From contig DHFP01000025.1 in assembly GCA_002402315.1 (NCBI GenBank), positions 1 to 13,287 of the forward strand: a stretch of 13,287 bases of DNA. Direction: 5' to 3'. Shown here in pieces: positions 7,529 through 13,287 of this stretch. Position 1 is the stretch's first letter. The number at the start of each line of letters is the position of its first letter. The notes under the pieces were generated by a model. That model had not been told where the DNA came from, made no database searches, and saw nothing but the letters and a program-made list of their open reading frames with translations. The position numbers were made by a program, and so were the translations under genes. The DNA comes from Clostridiales bacterium UBA4821. GTDB taxonomy: Bacteria > Bacillota > Clostridia > Acetivibrionales > UBA4821.

Positions 7529-7592
7529 TACAAGAGAAAATGTTTATGTAAAGAATAATGATGTATTATTATTACTAAAACAACTATATTAA
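7524..7592 (+). CDS. Possible 22-residue small ORF
   Basis: An ATG at 7524 follows AGAGAGGAATT, an acceptable ribosome site, and opens a 22-residue frame ending LLLLKQLY before TAA at 7590-7592. It lies just before the long palindrome at 7595-7783 and runs opposite to the sigma-K promoter. No homology is recognised. Its -10-like TATAAT (7501-7506) has no -35 partner. Most probably it is chance, but the ribosome site makes it worth recording. Confidence 0.2.
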   Translation: MVTRENVYVKNNDVLLLLKQLY

Positions 7593-7594
7593 AA

Positions 7595-7783
7595 GCAATA
7601 AAGAATTTATATTGAGAAAGTAATTTCCGGATGAAATTTTCACCTGACCTATAAGGAATACATTTGAGGGAAGCGCATTGCTGCTTTACCCTAAAGACAT
7701 TTCCTTACAAATGCGTCTTCCCGATGCTATTGAAAATTTTAGTAGGAAATTATCTTTCGAAAGTTTTGTAAATTCTTTATTGC
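7595..7783. repeat. 189-bp imperfect palindromic element
   Basis: The outer arms GCAATAAAGAATTTA (7595-7609) and TAAATTCTTTATTGC (7769-7783) match perfectly over 15 bp. Further nested pairs follow: 7616-7628 with 7744-7757 (one bulge), 7632-7642 with 7731-7741 (imperfect), and GGGAAGCGCAT (7668-7678) with ATGCGTCTTCCC (7711-7722, one bulge). The arms pair in register almost throughout, so either strand could fold into one long hairpin. No transposase gene or clear target duplication is visible. A MITE-like element or a large structured RNA are both possible. It accounts for much of the 424-base gap between the DUF4397 gene and the spore-protein gene. Confidence 0.7.
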
Positions 7784-7805
7784 TACATATATAGAAATGG
7801 AAAGA

Positions 7806-7838
7806 GCACTTGGTAGTTCCCTATTGGTTTCCAAGTGC
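7806..7838 (-). terminator. Probable terminator of the small acid-soluble protein gene
   Basis: Read on the minus strand, GCACTTGG (7838-7831) pairs with CCAAGTGC (7813-7806) around a 17-base loop, followed by a T-rich stretch (CTCTTTCCATTT). It lies about 25 bases after the stop codon. Confidence 0.65.
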
Positions 7839-7861
7839 CCCGTGTCAGATTAGGCTAATAC

Positions 7862-8071
7862 CTACGACATTCTTTGCTGCGCAGATTGTATCATTCTTCT
7901 AACCATTTCGCCGCCTATAGGTCCTCCCTGGGCTCCATTATATTTTGCAGGGACATCTCCTTTATAGTGGTCATTGTTTTCTTTAATATTCTGGAGCAGG
8001 CCAAGTTCGGTAGCAACCTCAATCTTGAGCTTTTTCATGAATTCTTTCTGTTTTTGATCATTTTGTGTCAT
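7862..8071 (-). CDS. Alpha/beta-type small acid-soluble spore protein
   Basis: A 69-residue spore DNA-binding protein. The first conserved block, KIEVATELGLL, contains the usual germination-protease cleavage context (after the Glu of ATE-LG). The second block, from YKGDVPAKYNGAQGGPIGG to VRRMIQSAQQRM, is the family signature GGxxGGxMVRRMI. Such proteins coat and protect DNA in the forespore and are degraded at germination. I chose the ATG at 8071 because GAGGTGAT lies directly upstream. The GTG at 8080 would add three residues but lies within that ribosome site. A forespore sigma-G promoter would be expected; I could not find a convincing one. It is monocistronic and divergent from the membrane operon. 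Confidence 0.93.
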   Translation of the reverse strand: MTQNDQKQKEFMKKLKIEVATELGLLQNIKENNDHYKGDVPAKYNGAQGGPIGGEMVRRMIQSAQQRMS

Positions 8072-8107
8072 ATTTATCACCTCAACATTATTATTGGCTT
8101 AAATTTA

Positions 8108-8130
8108 AAATATTTTCATTGAAAATATTT
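8108..8130. promoter_or_regulatory. 23-bp perfect palindrome between divergent genes
   Basis: AAATATTTTCA (8108-8118) and TGAAAATATTT (8120-8130) are exact reverse complements around one central base. It lies 37 bases upstream of the spore-protein ATG and 136 bases before the membrane operon. It could be an operator. The sequence is mostly A and T, so chance symmetry is possible. Confidence 0.3.
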
Positions 8131-8265
8131 CAACAATATACAAATTGTAATTAATAAAACATATTTTGCAGGATATGAGATAGATAAAAAATATTTTTTG
8201 TCATTTAAAGGATTTTTATTTGTTTTATAGAAATGATTATATATAAACAGTTATGGGGGAAAGAC

Positions 8266-9348
8266 ATGACAAAAGTCTTATTAATATTTGATTACTTAAA
8301 AGAGGCTTTTGAAGTAAATAGAAAAAATAAGTTACTCTATCGTCCTCAAGTTTTGTTAGCTGTTCTGAAGGCTCTAACTGTACTCTCAGTAGGTATGTTA
8401 ATTTATTTTTATGTTAGGGGAATGTTAGGCAGAGACCTAAGCTTGGATGATTATAGTTTTTCAAGTTTAATTAGTGCATTTCTGGTTATAATCATTGCTT
8501 CGATTTTATTCTGGGTAGTATCAGCAGTTTTCCAATCAGGCCTATATTACATGTATGATAGATCAGTAAGAACAGGGGAGACAAAAGCAAGTGACTTCTC
8601 CTATGGCATCAGGCAATACTTGCTTAAGTTCCTGGCTGTTGACTTGTTAACATTATTTGCTTGGATTGTATTTTCACCGGTATATCTGATTATTGGCCTA
8701 ATTACCTTATTCTCAGGCTTTGCTATAGTCCCGGTAGTTGTAAGTATTTTTTTAGGAATGTGGAAAGTTTCAATCATAAGTAATGAGTGCAGCATATTTA
8801 CTGCACTAAAAAATAGTTTAAGATTTGCCGGAAAGTTTTTTGCTGCATATTCCGTATTTATGTTGATTGTTTTTGCTTTTACTAATCCCGTACAAAAAGC
8901 TGAAGGTATTAGAATAGTAACTAATTTAGCTTCTACCATTATTGAGAGTATTAAAGATGAGAAGCTAACCACTCCGGATAATCCTTATCTTATACCTAAT
9001 TTTGAACCTGACTCAAGGCTAAACTATCAATTTGACACATATACTGATAGTCCGGCTTATAAGTATCCATATACAGATACATACGATAAATATTCACAAG
9101 ATCTGGACCTTACACCTTATAAAGCCCTTCCGGATATAAAGAACAGTATAACTGAGAATATGAATTCATATTTAAGGGTAGTGGGTATTTTGTTTATTAC
9201 GGGTGCAGCGGTATTGTCAATTGGAACCTTTTTAAGCTCATTAATAAGGATGATTTTTGAGGTGTTCTTCGGATTAGCCATGTTTGTCGTCTATAAAAAT
9301 AAGTTTCAAATAATTGCTCCGGAGCAGTCAGAGGAGGTGCCGAAATGA
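8266..9348 (+). CDS. Multi-pass membrane protein of unknown function, with large Tyr/Asp-rich loop
   Basis: A 360-residue integral membrane protein. Hydrophobic segments lie at about 29-50, 66-97, 119-170 (two helices), 185-208 and 303-350 (two helices). A polar loop of about 90 residues (210-300), rich in Tyr, Asp, Pro and Thr, interrupts the membrane part. The segment RTGETKASDFSYGIRQY and the later FLGMWK plus ALKNSLRFAGKFF segments match positions in the next gene's product, so the two are distant paralogues. I recognise no enzyme motif; the general shape recalls uncharacterised membrane families of the DUF975 or GPDPase-membrane-domain kind, without assurance. The ATG at 8266 follows GGGGGAAAGAC; the ATG at 8233 has no ribosome site. 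Its stop overlaps the next start (ATGA). Upstream promoter hexamers are weak. Confidence 0.8.
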   Translation: MTKVLLIFDYLKEAFEVNRKNKLLYRPQVLLAVLKALTVLSVGMLIYFYVRGMLGRDLSLDDYSFSSLISAFLVIIIASILFWVVSAVFQSGLYYMYDRSVRTGETKASDFSYGIRQYLLKFLAVDLLTLFAWIVFSPVYLIIGLITLFSGFAIVPVVVSIFLGMWKVSIISNECSIFTALKNSLRFAGKFFAAYSVFMLIVFAFTNPVQKAEGIRIVTNLASTIIESIKDEKLTTPDNPYLIPNFEPDSRLNYQFDTYTDSPAYKYPYTDTYDKYSQDLDLTPYKALPDIKNSITENMNSYLRVVGILFITGAAVLSIGTFLSSLIRMIFEVFFGLAMFVVYKNKFQIIAPEQSEEVPK

Positions 9349-10142
9349 ACTTATTTTCCATAACTATGGATAGCTTTAAAGAAAGCATGCAGTTATCGGC
9401 CAGGAACATCAAAATATTTATTCCTTCTATAGTATCTTTGGTAATAAACGTCATAGCCGTATTGATTTTTATAGCAATACTAATTTGGTTTATGGTTGTC
9501 AGCAATTTTCCGGAGTTATCAGACACTGATTTTATTAGTGTTCTTAGAGCAACCCTTCCACTTTCAATCAGCGGTTTAATTATCTTTGGTATCGCAATTC
9601 CCACAGTTTATACCATGATTGAGGCCGGAATTTTAGGTATGCTTAAAGCAGTTATTCAAACAGGTAATGCAAGTGCGGCTGATTTTTTTAACGGACTTAA
9701 GAAGTACTGGCTCCCAATATTTGTTGGTCTAGGTATAGTTGGAATAATTTTATTGGTTTTGTTGTTGTCAATCTTACCGGTGGCACTAGTAATTCTTGCC
9801 GGAGTGCTCACCCTCGGATGGGCTTTCTTATTTGCAGGGTTATTGATAAATATCTATTTTGGAGTATGGGCTGCCATACTTGTGGCTGATGATATAGGGG
9901 CCTGGCAGGCAATAAAACAGGGGTACAGCTTTGGCAACAGATTCTTTTGGCCTCTGATAATTATTTTTCTGGCATCGGTATTAATTACTAATTATATATT
10001 AAATCTGGCAGGTTCCATCCCGTTTGTTGGATTATTGGGAATTCCGGTAGCAGCTTCAATATTGTCTACCTACTTTAAACTTGTAGTTATGAAATTTTAC
10101 CTTACTGTAAGACCGGACAATTCTTTGTCACAGACCGTTTAA
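9345..10142 (+). CDS. Multi-pass membrane protein, paralogue of the preceding gene
   Basis: A 265-residue membrane protein with hydrophobic segments at about 22-50, 68-92, 118-170 (two helices), 198-220 and 223-250. QTGNASAADFFNGLKKY aligns with the equivalent segment upstream (shared TG-x3-A-x-DF-x2-G pattern). YFGVW followed by AIKQGYSFGNRFF aligns with the second shared segment. The large polar loop of the upstream protein is missing. GAGGAGGTG precedes the ATG, which overlaps the upstream stop by four bases, so translation is coupled and the two proteins may form a heteromer (inference). Function is unknown. No catalytic residues or transporter signature are apparent. Confidence 0.82.
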   Translation: MNLFSITMDSFKESMQLSARNIKIFIPSIVSLVINVIAVLIFIAILIWFMVVSNFPELSDTDFISVLRATLPLSISGLIIFGIAIPTVYTMIEAGILGMLKAVIQTGNASAADFFNGLKKYWLPIFVGLGIVGIILLVLLLSILPVALVILAGVLTLGWAFLFAGLLINIYFGVWAAILVADDIGAWQAIKQGYSFGNRFFWPLIIIFLASVLITNYILNLAGSIPFVGLLGIPVAASILSTYFKLVVMKFYLTVRPDNSLSQTV

Positions 10143-10198
10143 ATGATACTGTAAACCTTTTCATGCTTATCCCAAATAACATTAAGGGGGTTGAATCT

Positions 10199-10486
10199 AT
10201 GGAAACACAAGACAACATGACGTATAGGGATGACCAGTATAGTACGCCAATATCGGTAAAGGACTGGTTGATAACCTTACTTATTTTTGCAATACCAATA
10301 GTAGGAATAATAATGATGTTTGTGTGGGCATTTAGTAGTGATGTTAACATAAACAAGAAAAACTTCTCCAAGGCATACTTGATATTTATTGGAATAATGA
10401 TTGCCCTAATGATTATATTTTATATTATTATGTTTATTTTCATTATGATGTTTGTGGGGGCAGCGGTTAGCTCTCAAGGATATTGA
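10199..10486 (+). CDS. Small two-helix membrane protein
   Basis: A 95-residue protein. The N-terminal 15 residues are polar. TPISVKDWLITLLIFAIPIV leads into a first helix (about 20-40); a short polar stretch with several Lys and Asn follows, then a second long helix (about 54-80). The motif S-V-K-D-W before a helix and the phrase FVWAFSSD recur, as I recall, in small uncharacterised clostridial membrane proteins. AAGGGGG lies eight bases before the ATG at 10199; an in-frame ATG at 10163 has no ribosome site. It is 56 bases after the preceding gene with no terminator between, so it is probably the third gene of the operon. Function unknown. Confidence 0.72.
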   Translation: METQDNMTYRDDQYSTPISVKDWLITLLIFAIPIVGIIMMFVWAFSSDVNINKKNFSKAYLIFIGIMIALMIIFYIIMFIFIMMFVGAAVSSQGY

Positions 10487-10524
10487 TCTAATAAGGTATC
10501 AGATAGGTTTACAGTAAATCCCTT

Positions 10525-10559
10525 AAAGATTATTTTCTCATAAACAGAAGATAATCTTT
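10525..10559. terminator. Intrinsic terminator between convergent genes
   Basis: AAAGATTATTTTCT (10525-10538) pairs with AGAAGATAATCTTT (10546-10559) over 14 positions with one mismatch or wobble, around a seven-base loop. ATTTTTA follows on the plus strand. The stem is AT-rich but long. It ends the membrane operon and may also serve the minus-strand gene whose stop codon is at 10564. Confidence 0.75.
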
Positions 10560-10563
10560 ATTT

Positions 10564-11064
10564 TTACCTGAATACCGGACAAACCTGCTTAATAAACATG
10601 AGGTCTTCCCAGTTCTGGTTTAGTTCGTTGAAGAAGACTAAGCATATAACAGAGAATTTATTTTCAGGTACTATAATATCTTCACGTGAGTTTTCAAAGT
10701 CATTTCTGGTGAAGAGAGGAGATGTGACTCCTACAAGTAAAATAAGGTTGAAGCTTTGGTCATAGCCTTCAACCTTATGTACCTTTTTGTGGAGTAATTT
10801 ATTTAGTATATTAATATAGTGCTCGATATTTTCAACTTTTGAGTAGGTCATATGCTCATGACCTAATAATTCTTTGGCTTCTTCATTATCATAATAAAGG
10901 TGTGTAATTTCAACGCCGAACTTCGTGCTTTGCTGTTTATCCTCGACAATAAAATCGGGCCTATCTCTATGAACAATTACTGAGTAATTGGAATTATGCA
11001 TATTATTCATGGCTTCAATGAAGTAATTTATTAAACTTTCTTCCAGCCATTCCTTTTCATTCAT
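10564..11064 (-). CDS. Small protein with PD-(D/E)xK-like motif, unknown function
   Basis: A 166-residue soluble protein. An N-terminal helix (EKEWLEESLINYFIEAMNN) is followed by RPDFIVED (35-42) and FGVEITH (49-55). This order, an acidic helix, then P-D, then G-V-E-I-T, is reminiscent of PD-(D/E)xK nuclease folds, with Thr where the Lys usually stands. The resemblance is visual only. The C-terminal half has a hydrophobic strand (SFNLILLVGV) and a second one (FSVICLVFF). I chose the ATG at 11064; a TTG at 11082 lies within the likely ribosome site (AAAGG). It is monocistronic with its own sigma-A promoter, and has no restriction, toxin or transposition partner beside it. Confidence 0.65.
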   Translation of the reverse strand: MNEKEWLEESLINYFIEAMNNMHNSNYSVIVHRDRPDFIVEDKQQSTKFGVEITHLYYDNEEAKELLGHEHMTYSKVENIEHYINILNKLLHKKVHKVEGYDQSFNLILLVGVTSPLFTRNDFENSREDIIVPENKFSVICLVFFNELNQNWEDLMFIKQVCPVFR

Positions 11065-11104
11065 AGTGAACAGACCTTTCAAATAAAATTTTCCATCTAA
11101 TTAT

Positions 11105-11133
11105 ATTATATCATAATTTCAGATAAATGGCAA
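11105..11133 (-). promoter_or_regulatory. Sigma-A promoter
   Basis: On the minus strand, TTGCCA (11133-11128) and TATAAT (11110-11105) are separated by exactly 17 bases, and TGA before the -10 gives an extended -10 form. The start would be near 11098, about 35 bases ahead of the ATG at 11064. Confidence 0.78.
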
Positions 11134-11141
11134 AATTCAAA

Positions 11142-11174
11142 AAACCCTTTAAGCTTATTAAGCTCAAAGGGTTT
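11142..11174 (-). terminator. Intrinsic terminator of the LysM-CAP gene
   Basis: A 15-position stem (11174-11160 with 11156-11142, one mismatch) has core AAACCCTTT/AAAGGGTTT and a three-base loop. On the minus strand it runs straight into TTTTTTGAA. It lies 10 bases after the stop codon at 11185, just upstream of the next gene's promoter. Confidence 0.9.
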
Positions 11175-11184
11175 AGGTGACAGG

Positions 11185-11808
11185 CTATGGTCTTATAAAC
11201 ATTTGTGTCCAATAGCCCCTGCCGGCTGAATCTTTAGCATATCCAACACCGATTTGAGTGTAGTTCCTGCTCAGGATATTCGCTTTGTGTCCGGAAGAGT
11301 TCATCCAGCCGTTCATGACCTGCTGGGGAGTCATTTGTCCCTTTGCGATGTTTTCTCCGGCTGCAGTATATCTTATTCCGAAGGCCCTCATCATGTCAAA
11401 CGGTGATCCGTAGGTTGGAGAAGTATGGGAGAAATAACCCTTATTCCTCATATCTTCGGATTTATAACGGGCCACCCTGGCGAGTTCCCAGTTGTATGTC
11501 AAGGCAGGCAGTCCCGTTTTAGCACGTTCAACATTTACTAACCTAGCGACTTCCTTTTCATATGCCGTTACTTCCGGTGTAGTTGGTATATTAAGCTTCT
11601 GACCCGGATAGATTAAGTTTGGGTTACTTATTTGCGGGTTGGCCGAAATTATTTCCGATACGCCAACCTGATATTTTACCGCAATCTTCCACATACTATC
11701 TCCGGACTGTACAGTATATGCAGTAGTTGCTGCAAGAGAACTACCTGGTAAAGATAAAGCAAGGATAATTACCAAAGAGCATGCTGTTGTCAATAATGCT
11801 TTCTTCAT
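11185..11808 (-). CDS. Secreted LysM-CAP domain protein (YkwD/SafA-like)
   Basis: A 207-residue exported protein. Residues 1-26 are a signal peptide (MKKALL, hydrophobic core, cleavage near SSLA-A). Residues about 30-74 are one LysM domain (YTVQSGDSMWKIAVKY to NLIYPGQKLNIP), which binds peptidoglycan. Residues about 85-207 are a CAP (SCP/PR1-like) domain of the bacterial YkwD type: LVNVERAKTGL, YFSHTSP, GENIA, GHKANIL and YWTQMF, so the conserved His and Glu positions are kept. The catalytic role of bacterial CAP domains is unsettled; this architecture also occurs in spore-coat or cell-surface proteins. AAAGGGGG before the ATG at 11808 decides the start. It is monocistronic with a long leader. 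Confidence 0.9.
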   Translation of the reverse strand: MKKALLTTACSLVIILALSLPGSSLAATTAYTVQSGDSMWKIAVKYQVGVSEIISANPQISNPNLIYPGQKLNIPTTPEVTAYEKEVARLVNVERAKTGLPALTYNWELARVARYKSEDMRNKGYFSHTSPTYGSPFDMMRAFGIRYTAAGENIAKGQMTPQQVMNGWMNSSGHKANILSRNYTQIGVGYAKDSAGRGYWTQMFIRP

Positions 11809-11957
11809 ATTTATACCCCCTTTAAGGATTTTTCCTATCAATTTTTACTATTCTAATAGTCACTAAGTCTTCTTAACGGGCCTAGTTTTTGGAATATGCT
11901 CTGCATACACAATGCTGATTCAGCTGAATGCGCAGGTCATCCCCAAACTTGTGTGGA

Positions 11958-11986
11958 AGTATAACAGAAAAGAAAGATGTTTTCTA
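11958..11986 (-). promoter_or_regulatory. Candidate promoter of the LysM-CAP gene
   Basis: On the minus strand, TAGAAA (11986-11981) and TATACT (11963-11958) are 17 bases apart, matching the sigma-A consensus at four and five of six positions. This would give a leader of about 143 bases containing the small palindromes ATTCAGCTGAAT (11918-11929) and ACTATTCTAATAGT (11847-11860). I recognise no known riboswitch in the leader. Confidence 0.4.
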
Positions 11987-12001
11987 GTGGAAAAGTCTAA
12001 C

Positions 12002-12047
12002 AAAAAAAAAGAACCCCTGTTCAATACAAGGTATCTCGGGGGGGGTT
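12002..12047 (-). terminator. Terminator of the coiled-coil membrane protein gene
   Basis: On the minus strand, AACCCC (12047-12042) pairs with GGGGTT (12017-12012), and after one C comes a run of nine T (12010-12002). The stem is short with a large loop, and one arm sits in an eight-base C tract (12045-12038). The T-run makes the call convincing. Confidence 0.75.
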
Positions 12048-12052
12048 ACTAA

Positions 12053-12796
12053 TTATATTTTCATTATATTCATTACATCCTTCATGCTCTCTGAGAATAC
12101 ATCCAGTTGAACATTTATGTTATCTATATCCTGGTTTGATATTTCATTTTTCAAGCTGGAAGATTCAACAATTGTTTCTACTTGCTGGAGAGTACTCAGC
12201 ATATAGTGCAGTTTGGATTCACACTCAGCCAGGGAGCTTTTGATTTCTTCTATTTCTTTTAGGACTTGTTTTTTCTGTTCTAAAGAGCTCGCGTAGGTTT
12301 CTTTTGCTGTACCTGATGATGCAGCTATCTTGCTTTCCAGATTACTAATTTCAGTTGTAGTTTGGTATATCCGTCCTTTCAGAAACTCCTTGCCTTTTCT
12401 ATAATTGTTCACAAGCTTGGGTATCATCTGTTCAAAATTGCATACATCGTCCATAAAATTGGATACCATTAGGAATCTAGGATTATCTTTAGATTTTTGT
12501 TTTAGCCTTTCCATCGCTTTTACGAGCTTCTTTAAAACAGGAGTTAAATTATCATGCTTTTCATAAGCAAGCTCATCTATCTCAGTCGGATCAGAGTCTT
12601 CATGCAGGCTTTTGTTCTGTTTACTAAAGAAAAAAGCATACATGGTAGAAAAGAAAAACAAAATACCTCCCAATATAATAATTGAGCTTCGTTGTGCATC
12701 GGCAATTGCAGATAACACTAATGTTATGCTTACAATAAAGAAATTGGCAATATTAAAGAAAGAATTCAAGATTGTTTTAGAAGCTATTCTTTTCAT
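12053..12796 (-). CDS. Membrane-anchored coiled-coil protein, unknown function
   Basis: A 247-residue protein. Two hydrophobic helices at about 13-31 and 38-57 form an N-terminal membrane hairpin. The remainder is charged and mostly helical; heptad-like stretches at about 80-110 and 135-235 (for example EISNLESKIAASSG, LEQKKQVLKEIEEIKSS) predict coiled coil. There is no signal-peptide-like cleavage site and no enzyme motif. The arrangement recalls cytoplasmic coiled-coil proteins tethered to the membrane, such as XpaC-like proteins, but I cannot show kinship. AAAGGGTG precedes the ATG. It is transcribed away from the rRNA operon and ends at its own terminator. Confidence 0.75.
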   Translation of the reverse strand: MKRIASKTILNSFFNIANFFIVSITLVLSAIADAQRSSIIILGGILFFFSTMYAFFFSKQNKSLHEDSDPTEIDELAYEKHDNLTPVLKKLVKAMERLKQKSKDNPRFLMVSNFMDDVCNFEQMIPKLVNNYRKGKEFLKGRIYQTTTEISNLESKIAASSGTAKETYASSLEQKKQVLKEIEEIKSSLAECESKLHYMLSTLQQVETIVESSSLKNEISNQDIDNINVQLDVFSESMKDVMNIMKI

Positions 12797-12844
12797 ATTT
12801 TCACCCTTTACATTAGATATGGAAGCAACTTTAGAGCTAATTAT

Positions 12845-12850
12845 ATTATA
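12845..12850 (-). promoter_or_regulatory. Possible -10 box of the coiled-coil protein gene
   Basis: TATAAT on the minus strand lies about 48 bases before the ATG at 12796. The region 16-17 bases upstream (ATGTTA or TGTTAA) is a poor -35, so this is tentative. Confidence 0.4.
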
Positions 12851-12905
12851 CAGTATATTCTTAGAGTTAACATATTTTTTTTATTACAGCTTTCCGACAG
12901 GGATA

Positions 12906-12952
12906 CGGATAAGCTCTAAGTATAAACTTGGATAAATTAGGCTAAACTATAT
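12906..12952. repeat. Diverged sequence blocks shared with 110-193
   Basis: CGGATAAGCTCTAA (12906-12919), GTATAAACT and TAGGCTAAACTATATT repeat, in the same order, blocks found upstream of the hydrogenase operon. The copy here is compact. It lies about 115 bases upstream of the rRNA promoter. The stretch 12953-13060 is AT-rich with a repeated TGTCGAAA (13031 and 13044) and no gene that I can support. Confidence 0.35.
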
Positions 12953-13065
12953 TGAATTTATATATAAATATTTATACATGTAGATTTTGCCACTCCAATT
13001 TAACGTGCCTGAAATGCAGTAATACCAGTGTGTCGAAAGATGCTGTCGAAAATATAAAAAAGTAG

Positions 13066-13094
13066 TTGACACGGGTAAAAAGGTATGTTACTAT
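13066..13094 (+). promoter_or_regulatory. rRNA operon promoter
   Basis: A perfect -35 TTGACA (13066-13071), a 17-base spacer and -10 TACTAT (13089-13094), with an A/T-rich stretch (13049-13064) just upstream that could act as an UP element. The start would be near 13101, giving a leader of about 145 bases before mature 16S. Further tandem promoters upstream are possible; none is clear. Confidence 0.88.
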
Positions 13095-13100
13095 ATGTAA

Positions 13101-13245
13101 GCTGTCGCTTGAGAGGGGCAGCAAGAGCAGGAACTGCACATTGAAAAGTAAACAGTGTGAAAAAGAGTAGACGCCTTGTGGAGCAGCGAAAGCTGCTGTA
13201 CAAGAAAAAGCATAAGTAAAGAGCCAAATAAGAACTTTCATATAT
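13101..13245 (+). other. rRNA operon leader with boxA-like site and hairpins
   Basis: The leader begins with a small hairpin (GCTGTC 13101-13106 with GGCAGC 13117-13122). GCACATTGAAAAGTAAACA (13136-13154) resembles the boxA antitermination site typical of clostridial rRNA leaders (consensus near TCTTTGAAAACTAAACA). A stable hairpin follows at 13175-13204: CTTGT/ACAAG below AGCAGC/GCTGCT, capped by a GAAA tetraloop. The processing stem around 16S cannot be checked because its 3' partner is outside the window. Confidence 0.65.
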
Positions 13246-13287
13246 TATTTTGAGAGTTTGATCCTGGCTCAGGACGAACGCTGGCGG
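13246..13287 (+). rRNA. rrs: 16S ribosomal RNA, 5' end only
   Basis: AGAGTTTGATCCTGGCTCAG (13253-13272), the universal start of bacterial 16S rRNA, is followed by GACGAACGCTGGCGG, as in Firmicutes. The mature 5' end is set near 13246 by counting back from the Escherichia coli numbering. Only about 42 bases lie in the window; the gene runs off the right edge. Confidence 0.97.

Noticed and set aside
7595..7783. Insertion sequence or CRISPR
   Set aside because: No transposase frame inside or nearby and no regularly spaced direct repeats; only inverted symmetry is present.
7874..8122. Plus-strand frame of 82 codons over the small acid-soluble protein gene
   Set aside because: It is antisense to a clear spore protein with family signature residues, and has no ribosome site.
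8072..8230. Sigma-G promoter for the small acid-soluble protein
   Set aside because: A GTATA -35-like site exists on the minus strand, but no CATnnTA lies 17-18 bases downstream.
11842..11960. Riboswitch (c-di-AMP or c-di-GMP type) before the LysM-CAP gene
   Set aside because: The conserved core sequences I know for these classes are not present.
12038..12045. Eight-base G tract as a phase-variable site
   Set aside because: It lies in a terminator outside any coding frame or promoter spacer, so length change would have no clear switching effect.
12612..12935. Plus-strand frame of 107 codons
   Set aside because: It is antisense to the coiled-coil gene and its promoter region; Lys/Ile-rich AT-driven translation, no ribosome site.
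12972..13241. Minus-strand frames over the rRNA leader
   Set aside because: They cover the rRNA promoter and leader, have no ribosome site, and encode Phe-rich low-complexity sequence.

Overview
The window looks like chromosome from a spore-forming, hydrogen-producing anaerobic clostridium. The evidence is an NAD-linked [FeFe]-hydrogenase operon, several spore genes (an alpha/beta-type small acid-soluble protein, and CwlJ and GerQ homologues), AT-rich intergenic DNA, strong AGGAGG ribosome sites, and a 16S rRNA 5' end of the Firmicutes type. A cellulolytic cluster III (Ruminiclostridium-like) clostridium is my best guess, by impression only. I see no insertion sequence, phage gene, tRNA or CRISPR array.

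Layout. 1-364: intergenic DNA with a strongly structured inverted-repeat element (1-82) and a 24-bp dyad (197-220) ahead of the hydrogenase operon. 365-5770 (+): hydC-hydB-hydA, a group A3-like trimeric hydrogenase whose HydB is fused to a complete NfnB/GltD-like NADPH:FAD oxidoreductase. 5775-5832: a bidirectional terminator. 7437-5841 (-): DUF4397 protein, cwlJ-like hydrolase and gerQ-like coat protein, preceded by a good sigma-K-type promoter. 7438-7861: non-coding DNA dominated by a 189-bp imperfect palindrome. 8071-7862 (-): small acid-soluble spore protein. 8266-10486 (+): an operon of two distantly paralogous multi-pass membrane proteins plus a small two-helix membrane protein. 11064-10564 (-): a small protein with a nuclease-like motif. 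11808-11185 (-): a secreted LysM-CAP protein. 12796-12053 (-): a membrane-anchored coiled-coil protein. 12797-13245: rRNA promoter and leader. 13246 to the end: the first 42 bases of a 16S rRNA gene (+).

How the genes work together. HydABC should join H2 formation to oxidation of NADH and reduced ferredoxin. The fused NfnB-like module suggests an added link to NADPH, which is the most interesting biochemical feature here. The minus-strand trio plausibly forms part of the germination and coat machinery: in Bacillus, GerQ is needed for CwlJ to be present in the spore coat. The three-gene membrane operon has no recognisable function. Most genes or operons end in a clear intrinsic terminator, which makes the transcription units easy to delimit.
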